This document shows positions 1 through 7,332 of a stretch of 19,007 nucleotides of DNA, in pieces. How positions within the stretch are numbered: the first letter of the stretch is position 1; each line of letters starts with the position of its first letter. Origin of the DNA: an uncultured Bacilli bacterium (lineage in GTDB: Bacteria; Bacillota_I; Bacilli_A; RF39; UBA660); the NCBI GenBank assembly GCA_934098455.1, contig CAKOOU010000021.1, positions 1-19,007 of the forward strand. The letters are read 5' to 3'. Under the pieces are notes generated by a model that did not search any database, was not told where the DNA came from, and worked only from the letters and a program-made list of their open reading frames with translations. The translations under genes and the position numbers were made by a program.

Positions 1-60
1 TTTTCCTTTTTTTTTATTACATTTTTTTAAACTTTTTTATCATTTTTAACAAATAAAAAA

Positions 61-96
61 TATCTGTATATAAAAACTTACAGATACTTATTTTTT
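61..96. terminator. Bidirectional intrinsic terminator upstream of the first gene
   Basis: An 8-bp perfect stem (TATCTGTA at 61-68 with TACAGATA at 79-86) has a 10-nt loop. On the + strand it is followed by CTTATTTTTT. On the - strand the stem is followed at once by six T (the A-run at 55-60). It could end a gene left of the window on + and one on -. The rest of 1-205 is T/A-rich with no gene seen. Confidence 0.6.
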
Positions 97-205
97 GATG
101 TAAATTAAATGTAAATACAGAATGGATAAATTTATAGTATTTAAATATAAGACTTTTTTGAACTATAGATTATATAAAAATACCCTAAAAATTATAAATT
201 ATAAA

Positions 206-235
206 TTGACTGTTAAGCATTATATATGGTATCAT
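206..235 (+). promoter_or_regulatory. Sigma-A type promoter with extended -10
   Basis: TTGACT at 206-211 is a five-of-six match to the -35 consensus. After 18 nt comes TATCAT (230-235), preceded by TGG at 227-229, which supplies the TGn extended -10 element. The start codon at 261 lies 26 nt downstream, leaving a short leader. This should drive the first surface-protein gene. Confidence 0.6.
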
Positions 236-260
236 TATTAGTGTATAAGAGTGTGATAAT

Positions 261-2156
261 ATGAAGAGGAAAACTAAAATAATTGTTTATACAACTTGTA
301 TTATAATAACTTTATTAATGTTGTTAGGGTTCACATATGGATACTTTATTACTAAAATAAAAGGGAATGATAATAAAAAAAGTGTTCATATTGTTTCGGG
401 AGATAGTAGTATACTATATACTGATTTATCGACAACTGAAATAAATGATTTAATAGAACCTGGTTATACTATTACGAAGTTATTTACAATAAAAAACACA
501 GGTAATGTTGATGCAAAATATTCTATTTATTTAACAGATGTTGTTAATAACTTTGAGAGGAAACAAGATATAACATATACTTTATATAGAAAAGTTGGTA
601 ACAATACTATTACAGAATCAAATTTAGATAGTTGTGAAGTAATTGTAAAAGATAAAGAATATCCAAGTACAAAATCTGTCGTAAAAGCTGATGAAATTAT
701 TTCTACATCTACTTTATATTATACATATGCTCTTAAAATAACTTATATAAATCATCCAACTGAAAGTCAAAATGTTGACCAAGGAAAAAAATTCTCTGGT
801 AAAGTACAAATTTATGCGTCTTCTAGTGAAGATTTAACAAATCCATTTAGTGAAGGAACATTATCTTATACAATTTTAAATAATGCTATAACTGCTAAAA
901 ATAATAACGATACGACAAAAACTATTTATAGTGAAACGCCTAAGACTAATCCTGGTGATGATATTAGTCTTAAATTTAAAAAAACAAGTGATCCTACTGT
1001 GTTTAATTCCACTCTTACAAATGTTACAAATTATTATATTGTTTATTCAGATGAATATAGTGTAATTGATAGTACTGGATATTATAAAATTGGTAGTTCT
1101 TCTAATCCTGCGACTGTTGTTAAATATTCTAGTAGTATTTCAGCAAGTACATTAAAGGGAAAATATGCGTTTTGGTCAACAAATCAAAGTGGAGTAAAAG
1201 ACTGGGCTAATACTAATTTCACAAAACTTTATAAAATAAGTGATAATGAATCAGATATAACATCTACTTCAATTAAATATGCAGAACTATCAACTGAACA
1301 AACTGATGTAGAAAGAGTACTTACTAAAACTGATGATGATTATGGAATAAGTTATTATTTTAGAGGACTTCCTTTAGATAATTATATCAATTTTGCAGGA
1401 ATGTGTTGGAGAATTGTGCGAATAGAAGGAGATGGAAGTATAAAACTTATTCTTGAAAATAAAGATAAAACTTGTAAAGAGTCAAATGGAGAAAAATCTA
1501 TCAGTTTAGGCACTTCGTATTGGGGAACGGATGCAGAAACTATTGATGGCAAATCTACTGAAAGAGATAATTATTTAAATCCTTCTTATAATAGTGCAAG
1601 TGCTTTGGTAACTGTTTTTAAAAATTTTCAAACTAATACTTTAAAAGAACAATTAGGTTATTTAAAATCAGGTGATTGGTGTTTGGATAATAAGGGTTAT
1701 GTTCCTAATGTAAAAGATACTAAAAATGAAATTGATAAAGATACATATATAAATAATTTTAGTGAATTTTATTATGGTCCATATATAAGATTGGATAATG
1801 ATACACCATCTAATAAATGTGAGGGAACTAAATTAAATAAATATAATGATAATACAGAAATGTATGTTGCAACTTTAACTTCAGATGAAATGGTTTTTGC
1901 TGGTGCAAATATGGGAATGAATTATAATTATTTAAGAGTTAATGACCTTGCATGGTATTCACTTTCTCCCGGTGTTCAGTGGTGTGTTACAAATAGTTGT
2001 GATTTTTATCCGTTAGCAATGCATAGTTATGGTGCTGTTGATATGGCTTCAAACGCTACAAGTAATGCACGTCCGGTAATTTCTCTAAAATATAATATAC
2101 AGATAAATGCAGGAGACGGAACAATAGATAATCCTTATACAATTAAAACTATTTAA
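261..2156 (+). CDS. Secreted surface protein: camelysin/SipW-type N-terminus, C-terminal RPVI-GDGT domain
   Basis: Predicted exported protein of 631 residues with no known enzymatic role. A basic start and hydrophobic stretch (about 7-27) lead into GYFITKIKGND, which resembles the [AG]YF...GN signature of camelysin/TasA-type proteins processed by SipW. Residues about 40-190 look like an Ig-like domain (FTIKNTGNVDAKYSIYL). About 195-345 is a low-complexity, Ser/Thr/Asn-rich insert absent from the paralogue at 5127. The C-terminal domain starts near DDYG (358), has CWRIVRIEGDG (from 382) and ends with ARPVISLK (603-610) and GDGT..NPYT. It contains six cysteines, so disulfides are possible. No LPXTG-like motif or C-terminal anchor is seen, and no SipW peptidase gene is in the window. 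The ribosome site AAGAGTGTGAT is modest. An FGE/C-type-lectin-like fold for the C-terminal domain is only a guess. Confidence 0.7.
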   Translation: MKRKTKIIVYTTCIIITLLMLLGFTYGYFITKIKGNDNKKSVHIVSGDSSILYTDLSTTEINDLIEPGYTITKLFTIKNTGNVDAKYSIYLTDVVNNFERKQDITYTLYRKVGNNTITESNLDSCEVIVKDKEYPSTKSVVKADEIISTSTLYYTYALKITYINHPTESQNVDQGKKFSGKVQIYASSSEDLTNPFSEGTLSYTILNNAITAKNNNDTTKTIYSETPKTNPGDDISLKFKKTSDPTVFNSTLTNVTNYYIVYSDEYSVIDSTGYYKIGSSSNPATVVKYSSSISASTLKGKYAFWSTNQSGVKDWANTNFTKLYKISDNESDITSTSIKYAELSTEQTDVERVLTKTDDDYGISYYFRGLPLDNYINFAGMCWRIVRIEGDGSIKLILENKDKTCKESNGEKSISLGTSYWGTDAETIDGKSTERDNYLNPSYNSASALVTVFKNFQTNTLKEQLGYLKSGDWCLDNKGYVPNVKDTKNEIDKDTYINNFSEFYYGPYIRLDNDTPSNKCEGTKLNKYNDNTEMYVATLTSDEMVFAGANMGMNYNYLRVNDLAWYSLSPGVQWCVTNSCDFYPLAMHSYGAVDMASNATSNARPVISLKYNIQINAGDGTIDNPYTIKTI

Positions 2157-2212
2157 GTAATTTAGTTGCTAAGTTAGTTATAAAGTATCAAATAATAGAA
2201 AGAAGATGTGTT

Positions 2213-2647
2213 ATGGATAAATTGAAAGTATATATAATGCATAGTGAAAAAAGAGATTATATAAATGAAATATATCGTCCTCTTTTAAAATTAAAATTAA
2301 TGACAAAATATTATTTGATATTACCGTTAACAGATAAATATAAAAATAATTATATAAAAGATTTATATAAAGATAGTGATTTAATTATATGTGATTTAAC
2401 TAACAATAATTTATTTCTTAAAATAGAAATTAAAATAGTAAAAAAAGTGAATAAGCCAATATATTACTTTATAAATGAATTAGATAAGAATGTAAAAAAA
2501 TATAAAGATATAATAGTTTATAAAGATAAAGATGATTTTGCAAATAAAGTGAAATTATTACTTGATAATATTAATCAAAAAGAATTAATTTTAAAAAGAG
2601 ATAATATTTATTGTCTAGGACATGTTAAAGATAATAATATTAATTGA
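2213..2647 (+). CDS. Small nucleoside 2-deoxyribosyltransferase-like protein
   Basis: A 144-residue soluble protein. Its pattern fits the nucleoside 2-deoxyribosyltransferase/TIR-like Rossmann fold: VYIMHS at 6-11, a helix with EIYRPLLK, then DSDLIICDLT (54-63), an acidic residue in a helix (E72 in KIEIKIV) and KPIYYF (81-86). This matches the family layout of an 'aDlvIAd.s' strand, an 'E.G.A'-like helix and a 'kPvi' strand. The usual Pro-Ser-Thr-Gly loop after the second strand is replaced by NNNLFL, so catalysis is doubtful. The last 40 residues are Lys-rich. Start: ATG at 2213, 7 nt after AGAAAGAAG. It ends at TGA and is followed by a terminator, so it may be read from the upstream promoter. 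The fold is inferred from pattern alone and function is unknown. Confidence 0.55.
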   Translation: MDKLKVYIMHSEKRDYINEIYRPLLKLKLMTKYYLILPLTDKYKNNYIKDLYKDSDLIICDLTNNNLFLKIEIKIVKKVNKPIYYFINELDKNVKKYKDIIVYKDKDDFANKVKLLLDNINQKELILKRDNIYCLGHVKDNNIN

Positions 2648-2660
2648 TGATGTTTAATAT

Positions 2661-2690
2661 AAAAATTACATGTATGTGTGTAATTTTTTT
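2661..2690 (+). terminator. Intrinsic terminator after the deoxyribosyltransferase-like gene
   Basis: AAAAATTACA (2661-2670) pairs perfectly with TGTAATTTTT (2679-2688), giving a 10-bp stem and an 8-nt loop, with T to 2690. It separates the first two genes from the GH31 gene. Confidence 0.65.
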
Positions 2691-2719
2691 CATATATTAT
2701 TTATTCTTTTTTTTAAATA

Positions 2720-2728
2720 TGATAAAAT
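2720..2728 (+). promoter_or_regulatory. Candidate extended -10 for the GH31 gene
   Basis: TGATAAAAT is a TGn extended -10 with TAAAAT, 24 nt before the ATG at 2753. No convincing -35 is present; the stretch upstream is T-rich. The same TGA-plus-(-10) arrangement precedes three other genes in the window. Confidence 0.4.
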
Positions 2729-2752
2729 AAAATATATAATAAGGGTGATACT

Positions 2753-5092
2753 ATGAATAATATTATACAAGGTAAAAAATATAGAATTACAATATTAAGT
2801 GAAATATTAATTAGATTAGAGTATAGTGAAGATGGAATATTTTTAGATGAATTAACAGAATTTGCTAGAAATAGAAATTTTCCATCATGTAAATATAATG
2901 TACAACAAGATGATAAGTACTTAGTAATAGAAACTGATTATTTTAAATTAGAATATATAAAAGAAAAAAGTTTTTCTGGTACAAAATTTGTACCAGAACA
3001 AAATCTTAAAGTATTATTAAAAGATACAGATAAATATTGGTATTTTAATCATGTAGAAGCAAGAAATTTTAAAACTATAGGAATATCTTTAGATAATGTA
3101 AATAATATTGAACTTTATAATAAAGGGTTATATTCAACAGATGGATTTGTAAGTATAGATGATAGTAAATCTTTGATATTAAAAAATGATGAGTTTTATA
3201 AAAGAAATAGTAATCAAATAGATACGTATTTATTTATGTATAAAAGAGATTTTGGTAAAGTATTAAGAGATTATTTTATATTAACAAATAAACCTTCTTT
3301 AATACCAAGATATTTATTAGGAAATATTTGGAATAAGAATTCATATTATACCGATCAAAATATAATAGATTTAATAGATAAATTTAATAAAAATGATATA
3401 CCAATAAGTTATATATTACTAGGTAATAGCTGGCATAATAAAAATAGTTTTACTTATGGATTAAATTGGAATAAAGATTTATTTATAGATTATAATAAAT
3501 TTATAAATTATTTAAAAAATAAAAAAATATATTTAGGTGTTACTATTAATCCAACTATTATTAGTAATAAAGAAATTAATATAGATAAGTTTAGTCAAGA
3601 AAATAATATTGATATAAAAAATAATATTAGTTTAAATGTTTATAATAAAAAAATAATGGATAGTTATTTTAACATATTTATAAACCCTCTTATAAATAGT
3701 GATATTAGTGGTTTTTTAATAGATTATACAAATATAAAAGATTTATATACTTTAAGAGTTTTAGATTATTATCATAATAAGTATTTTAATAAATTAAATA
3801 AAAGAAGTAATATATTTAGTAGGAATGGACTTATTAATAGTCATAATTCTAATATTATTTATACGGGAAAAACATTAGTTAGTTGGAATATATTGAATAA
3901 ATTACCAGAATATAATTCTAGTGCTAGTAATATGGGGATAAGCTTTGTGTCTAATGATATAGGTGGATATTATGGTGGTATAGAAGATGATGAGTTGTAT
4001 AGAAGATATATAGAATTAGGTACATTTAGTCCAATACTTAGATTATCAAGTGATAGTAGTGAGTATTATAAAAGAGAACCATGGAAATGGGATATAAATA
4101 CGTTGACTATTGTTAAATATTATTTAAGATTAAGGACTATGTTAATTCCATATTTGTATACAGAAAGTATTAATTATGTAGATAAAGGGATGCCACTTAT
4201 AAGACCAGTATATTATTCTTATCCAGAAATATATGATGAAATAGATTATAGAAATGAATATTATTTAGGTAGTAACTTGTTTATATCCCCAATAACTAAA
4301 CCTAAAGATATAATAATGAATAGAACAATACATAAATTATTTTTACCAGATGGAATATGGTATGATTTTAAAACTGGTATAAAATATGCTGGAAATAAAA
4401 GATATATATCATTTTATAAAGATGAAGATTATCCTGTTTTTGCAACACAAGGTAGTATAATACCTTTAGCAGATATAAATGAAGAAGATATTAATAATAC
4501 TAATAATCCTAGTGGATTTAATATACATATATTTCCAGGGAAAAGTAATACTTATACTTTGTATGAAGATGATGGACTAACATTAAATAGAGATAAATAT
4601 GTAAAAACTATAATAGATTATAATTATATGTTAAATAATTATACAGTTATTATAAGACATGATATAACAGATTCTACTTTAATACCTCCTATAAGAAACT
4701 ATAAAATATTATTTAGAAATACTAGAATGCCTAATGATATAAATATTTATGTAGGTGAAGATAAATTGCAAAATTATAAATATTATAAAGATGAAAATGA
4801 TTTTATAATAGAAATAAATAATGTTAATAGTTTTAAACAAATAAGTATTAATTGTAAGGGTCAAGATATAGAAATAGAAACTAGTAGAATAATAAATAGA
4901 GATATTGACAACATTATAAGTGATTTAAAAATAGAGACTACATTAAAAGAAAAAGTACATGATATTATGTTTAGTGATATGGATATTAAAAAGAAAAGAA
5001 TTAATATAAGAAAATTAAGAAAATATAAATTACATCCAAAATATATAAATATGTTTTTAAAGTTATTAGAATATATAGAAGAAAATGTTTAA
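2753..5092 (+). CDS. Glycoside hydrolase family 31 homologue, probable pseudoenzyme
   Basis: A 779-residue protein of normal GH31 (alpha-glucosidase type) length and order: N-terminal beta-sandwich (about 1-170, with YRITILSEILIRLEY), the (beta/alpha)8 barrel (about 185-500) and C-terminal beta domains. Scaffold motifs are kept: GNIWNKNSYYT, NDIGGYYGG, DDELYRRYIELGTFSPILRL and REPWKW. The probable nucleophile Asp is present at D324 (GFLIDYTN). Other expected active-site residues are not. The usual DMDWH reads GNSWH (224-228), the GDT acid/base Asp is K373 in YTGKT, the GSHRY arginine is lost (NSHNS), SHDIGG reads SNDIGG, and RLHSS reads RLSSD (S432 for His). No signal peptide is seen, so it should be cytoplasmic. 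AAGGGTGAT lies 3 nt before the ATG. GH31 membership is firm; inactivity is inferred. A last ~70-residue Lys-rich helical tail follows the beta domains. Confidence 0.85.
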   Translation: MNNIIQGKKYRITILSEILIRLEYSEDGIFLDELTEFARNRNFPSCKYNVQQDDKYLVIETDYFKLEYIKEKSFSGTKFVPEQNLKVLLKDTDKYWYFNHVEARNFKTIGISLDNVNNIELYNKGLYSTDGFVSIDDSKSLILKNDEFYKRNSNQIDTYLFMYKRDFGKVLRDYFILTNKPSLIPRYLLGNIWNKNSYYTDQNIIDLIDKFNKNDIPISYILLGNSWHNKNSFTYGLNWNKDLFIDYNKFINYLKNKKIYLGVTINPTIISNKEINIDKFSQENNIDIKNNISLNVYNKKIMDSYFNIFINPLINSDISGFLIDYTNIKDLYTLRVLDYYHNKYFNKLNKRSNIFSRNGLINSHNSNIIYTGKTLVSWNILNKLPEYNSSASNMGISFVSNDIGGYYGGIEDDELYRRYIELGTFSPILRLSSDSSEYYKREPWKWDINTLTIVKYYLRLRTMLIPYLYTESINYVDKGMPLIRPVYYSYPEIYDEIDYRNEYYLGSNLFISPITKPKDIIMNRTIHKLFLPDGIWYDFKTGIKYAGNKRYISFYKDEDYPVFATQGSIIPLADINEEDINNTNNPSGFNIHIFPGKSNTYTLYEDDGLTLNRDKYVKTIIDYNYMLNNYTVIIRHDITDSTLIPPIRNYKILFRNTRMPNDINIYVGEDKLQNYKYYKDENDFIIEINNVNSFKQISINCKGQDIEIETSRIINRDIDNIISDLKIETTLKEKVHDIMFSDMDIKKKRINIRKLRKYKLHPKYINMFLKLLEYIEENV

Positions 5093-5096
5093 TATA

Positions 5097-5105
5097 TGAT
5101 ATAAT
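5097..5105 (+). promoter_or_regulatory. Extended -10 promoter element before the second surface protein
   Basis: TGATATAAT is an exact TGn extended -10 with a consensus TATAAT hexamer, 12 nt before the Shine-Dalgarno and 21 nt before the ATG at 5127. No -35 hexamer is recognisable; the upstream bases are the GH31 C-terminal codons. No terminator separates the GH31 gene from this gene, so read-through is also possible. Confidence 0.45.
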
Positions 5106-5126
5106 AAATTATGATTGAGGTGGGCT

Positions 5127-6794
5127 ATGAAAAATAAGAAAATATTAGTGTATTCTTTAGTTCTTTTACTTGTATTAAGTATAATAGGTATAACATATGC
5201 ATATTTTAGTACTAAAATTAGTGGTAATACTAGTGCTAAAAATTTTACTGCTATATCTAAAGTTATTAAAATTGAGTATAGTGATGGTACTGAAAAATTA
5301 ACAAGTAATGATAATTTATTTAAGCCAGGAAGTATTATAGAGAAGAAGTTTACTGTTACTAATACTGGAGATGATGATATAGATTATACAATATATTTGG
5401 AAAATGTTACTAATACGTTTAATAGGGTTAATGATATAACATATGAGTTATATGATAGTAGCAATAATAAAATATATGAAGGTATATTTCCTAAAATAGA
5501 TAATATAATATCAGATACATATAAATTAAAAAAGAATGAAAGTACTTCTTACACTCTAAAAGTAATATACAATAATAGTGAAGAAAATCAAATAGAAGAT
5601 AGTGGTAAGAAAATAGATGCTAAGATAAGTTTTGTTGGTGCAACACTTAAAAGTACATTGCTTAATAGTGCAAAAGAGGCTTCTGCAAGTAGTAGTACAA
5701 CGAGAACAACACTAGGAACTGAAGTAACAACATTTACAGGTATATCTGGAGCGAATGAACATGTTTTAAATACAGCACCAGATGATTATGGAACAAGTTA
5801 TTATTTTAGAGGAAATGTAATAGATAATTATGTAGAATTTGGCAATTTAACATATAAAGATGATGTTGTTGTAGGTTACGAAAGTGAAGATTCTGATTCT
5901 AGAGGAAGGTATTCATCTCTAAGTAAATGTGAAAGTGATAGTTATAATGTAACTTGTACACTGGTTCATAAAAGTGGTGAACCAATATTATGGAGAATCG
6001 TTAGGATAAATGGAGATGGAACGATAAGGTTAGTATTGGATGATTTTGCCTCTTCTACGTTCTTTAATTATATGACGGATGATAATGCATATGTAGGTTA
6101 CATGTATGGAACAGCAGGAAGCACAACTTATCAAGCAACACATGAGAATAAAGATGAAAGTGTCGAAAATGAAAGTGTCGAAAAACAAGATATAGACAAA
6201 TGGTATGAAGATAATTTGAAAACAAATTATGCAAACTATTTAAGTGACACATTATTTTGTGGAGATAAAACACTTGCAAAGAATGGAATAGGTGGAGTAA
6301 CAACACAATTAGGTTATGGAACAAACAAAACATACTATTCCTCAACTGAGAGACTATTGTATAGTAGCGGAACAACAACAATAACAACATTAACGCCAAC
6401 ATTAAAATGTGCAGAAAATGCAAATGATAATTATTCAAGATATACAACAACAAAAAATATTTTACCAGATGGAAAAGAGACAAATGGAAACTTGAAATAT
6501 CCAATAGGGTTACTTTCCGCAGATGAAGTAGCATATGCTGGAGCAAGTACTAAGATAAATACAACATATTATTTGACTAATCCATCAATAACTACTTCTT
6601 GGCCGCTTTTGACTCCTAGTTATTATGACAATGAAGCGCTTATATGGGGAGTTTCTATATTAGGTAATGTTTATCCTACTTATTCTCTTAACTATTCTGT
6701 TGGTTTCCGTCCTGTAATCAATTTAAAGGCTCAAGTACTAATAAATGGAGGAGATGGAACGCAGGAAAATCCTTACACAGTAAAATTGAGTTAG
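5127..6794 (+). CDS. Secreted surface protein, paralogue of the 261-2156 product
   Basis: A 555-residue exported protein. I start it at ATG 5127 because GAGGTGG (5117-5123) lies just upstream; an in-frame TTG at 5115 overlaps that site. A hydrophobic stretch leads to AYFSTKISGN, the camelysin/SipW-type signature. An Ig-like domain follows (FTVTNTGDDDIDYTIYLENV), closely matching the first protein. The C-terminal domain begins at DDYGTSYYFRG (from 219), has WRIVRINGDG (from 289), and ends with GFRPVINLK (526-534) and GDGTQENPYTV. It lacks the long Ser/Thr insert of the first protein. Codon choice changes inside the gene: ACT/AGT-rich at first, ACA/AAC-rich from about 6090 to 6560, then CTT/CGT/TCT-rich to the end. 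This suggests a mosaic. No LPXTG or anchor is seen. A role in the surface or extracellular matrix is inferred. Confidence 0.7.
   Translation: MKNKKILVYSLVLLLVLSIIGITYAYFSTKISGNTSAKNFTAISKVIKIEYSDGTEKLTSNDNLFKPGSIIEKKFTVTNTGDDDIDYTIYLENVTNTFNRVNDITYELYDSSNNKIYEGIFPKIDNIISDTYKLKKNESTSYTLKVIYNNSEENQIEDSGKKIDAKISFVGATLKSTLLNSAKEASASSSTTRTTLGTEVTTFTGISGANEHVLNTAPDDYGTSYYFRGNVIDNYVEFGNLTYKDDVVVGYESEDSDSRGRYSSLSKCESDSYNVTCTLVHKSGEPILWRIVRINGDGTIRLVLDDFASSTFFNYMTDDNAYVGYMYGTAGSTTYQATHENKDESVENESVEKQDIDKWYEDNLKTNYANYLSDTLFCGDKTLAKNGIGGVTTQLGYGTNKTYYSSTERLLYSSGTTTITTLTPTLKCAENANDNYSRYTTTKNILPDGKETNGNLKYPIGLLSADEVAYAGASTKINTTYYLTNPSITTSWPLLTPSYYDNEALIWGVSILGNVYPTYSLNYSVGFRPVINLKAQVLINGGDGTQENPYTVKLS
6154..6183 (+). 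repeat. Two-copy 15-bp in-frame tandem repeat
   Basis: ATGAAAGTGTCGAAA occurs at 6154-6168 and again at 6169-6183. It encodes ESVEN-ESVEK in the C-terminal domain of the surface protein. Copy number could change by slippage without a frameshift. Confidence 0.8.
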
Positions 6795-6843
6795 TATTTT
6801 GATAAAGGCTATAAATATTAGTATGAATAGATGGGATGATGTT

Positions 6844-7272
6844 ATGAAGTATATAAAAGATAATAAAAAATTATTAATAAAATATTTATTAGTATTAATA
6901 TTAAATGTAGTAGTAACTATACTATGTAATTATTATTTTAAAGATGTAAGATATAAAGATATAATATTATTGTTTGTAGTTGTTATATGTGATTTAGTAA
7001 TCTATTATTTTAAAGGTATAGTAAAATATATATGGTATTTAGATATAATATGTAATTTTATTGTTGGATTAGTTTGTATGATATTTATTAAAGATATGTA
7101 TAATTATACTAGTGTACTTTTATCTTTGTTTTTAGCTAATAATATTATATTTATGAGAAGTAGATATAGTGATAAAATATATAAGAAATTTATTCAATAT
7201 ATAAAGATATTTATTTATACTATTTTATGTATGTTTATAAATGTAGGTATATATTTAATTATAGGAGTTTAA
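6844..7272 (+). CDS. Small multi-pass membrane protein, function unknown
   Basis: 142 residues from ATG 6844, chosen because GGGATGAT lies just upstream, the same site shape as the regulator gene at 16514. An upstream in-frame ATG at 6823 has only a distant AAAGG. About five hydrophobic helices are separated by short Lys/Asp-rich loops, for example LLIKYLLVLILNVVVTIL, DIILLFVVVICDLVIYYF and the C-terminal FIYTILCMFINVGIYLIIG. No catalytic motif is recognised. It lies 49 nt after the surface-protein gene with no terminator between, so the two are likely co-transcribed. It could be a partner of that protein, but nothing in the sequence proves this. Confidence 0.6.
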   Translation: MKYIKDNKKLLIKYLLVLILNVVVTILCNYYFKDVRYKDIILLFVVVICDLVIYYFKGIVKYIWYLDIICNFIVGLVCMIFIKDMYNYTSVLLSLFLANNIIFMRSRYSDKIYKKFIQYIKIFIYTILCMFINVGIYLIIGV

Positions 7273-7285
7273 ATACTTCTTTTTC
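7263..7285 (+). terminator. Weak intrinsic terminator over the membrane-protein stop codon
   Basis: AGGAGT (7263-7268) pairs with ACTTCT (7275-7280) with one G-U pair and a 6-nt loop, followed by TTTTC. The stop codon lies inside the hairpin. The stem is short, so termination may be partial. Confidence 0.4.
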
Positions 7286-7299
7286 TTTGAAATAATAAA

Positions 7300-7308
7300 T
7301 GATATAAT
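7300..7308 (+). promoter_or_regulatory. Extended -10 promoter element before the acyl-CoA ligase
   Basis: TGATATAAT, identical to the elements at 5097 and 16618, lies 24 nt before the ATG at 7333. No -35 match is seen at 16-18 nt spacing. Confidence 0.45.
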
Positions 7309-7332
7309 ATCTTATGAAGGGTAGTGTTAATA

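Noticed and set aside
2645..2650. Mycoplasma-type genetic code (tandem TGA TGA at the end of the small gene)
   Set aside because: Every conserved Trp in MraY, the SEDS protein, the ligase, pyruvate kinase and PrsW is TGG, and no frame needs TGA as Trp.
6064..6546. 160-codon open frame on the minus strand inside the second surface protein
   Set aside because: It is opposite a well-supported gene with a ribosome site. The His/Leu-rich translation is what ACA- and AAT-rich codons give on the other strand.
5127..6794. Diversity-generating retroelement target
   Set aside because: The C-terminal variability invites this idea, but no reverse transcriptase, template repeat or near-identical repeat is present in the window.
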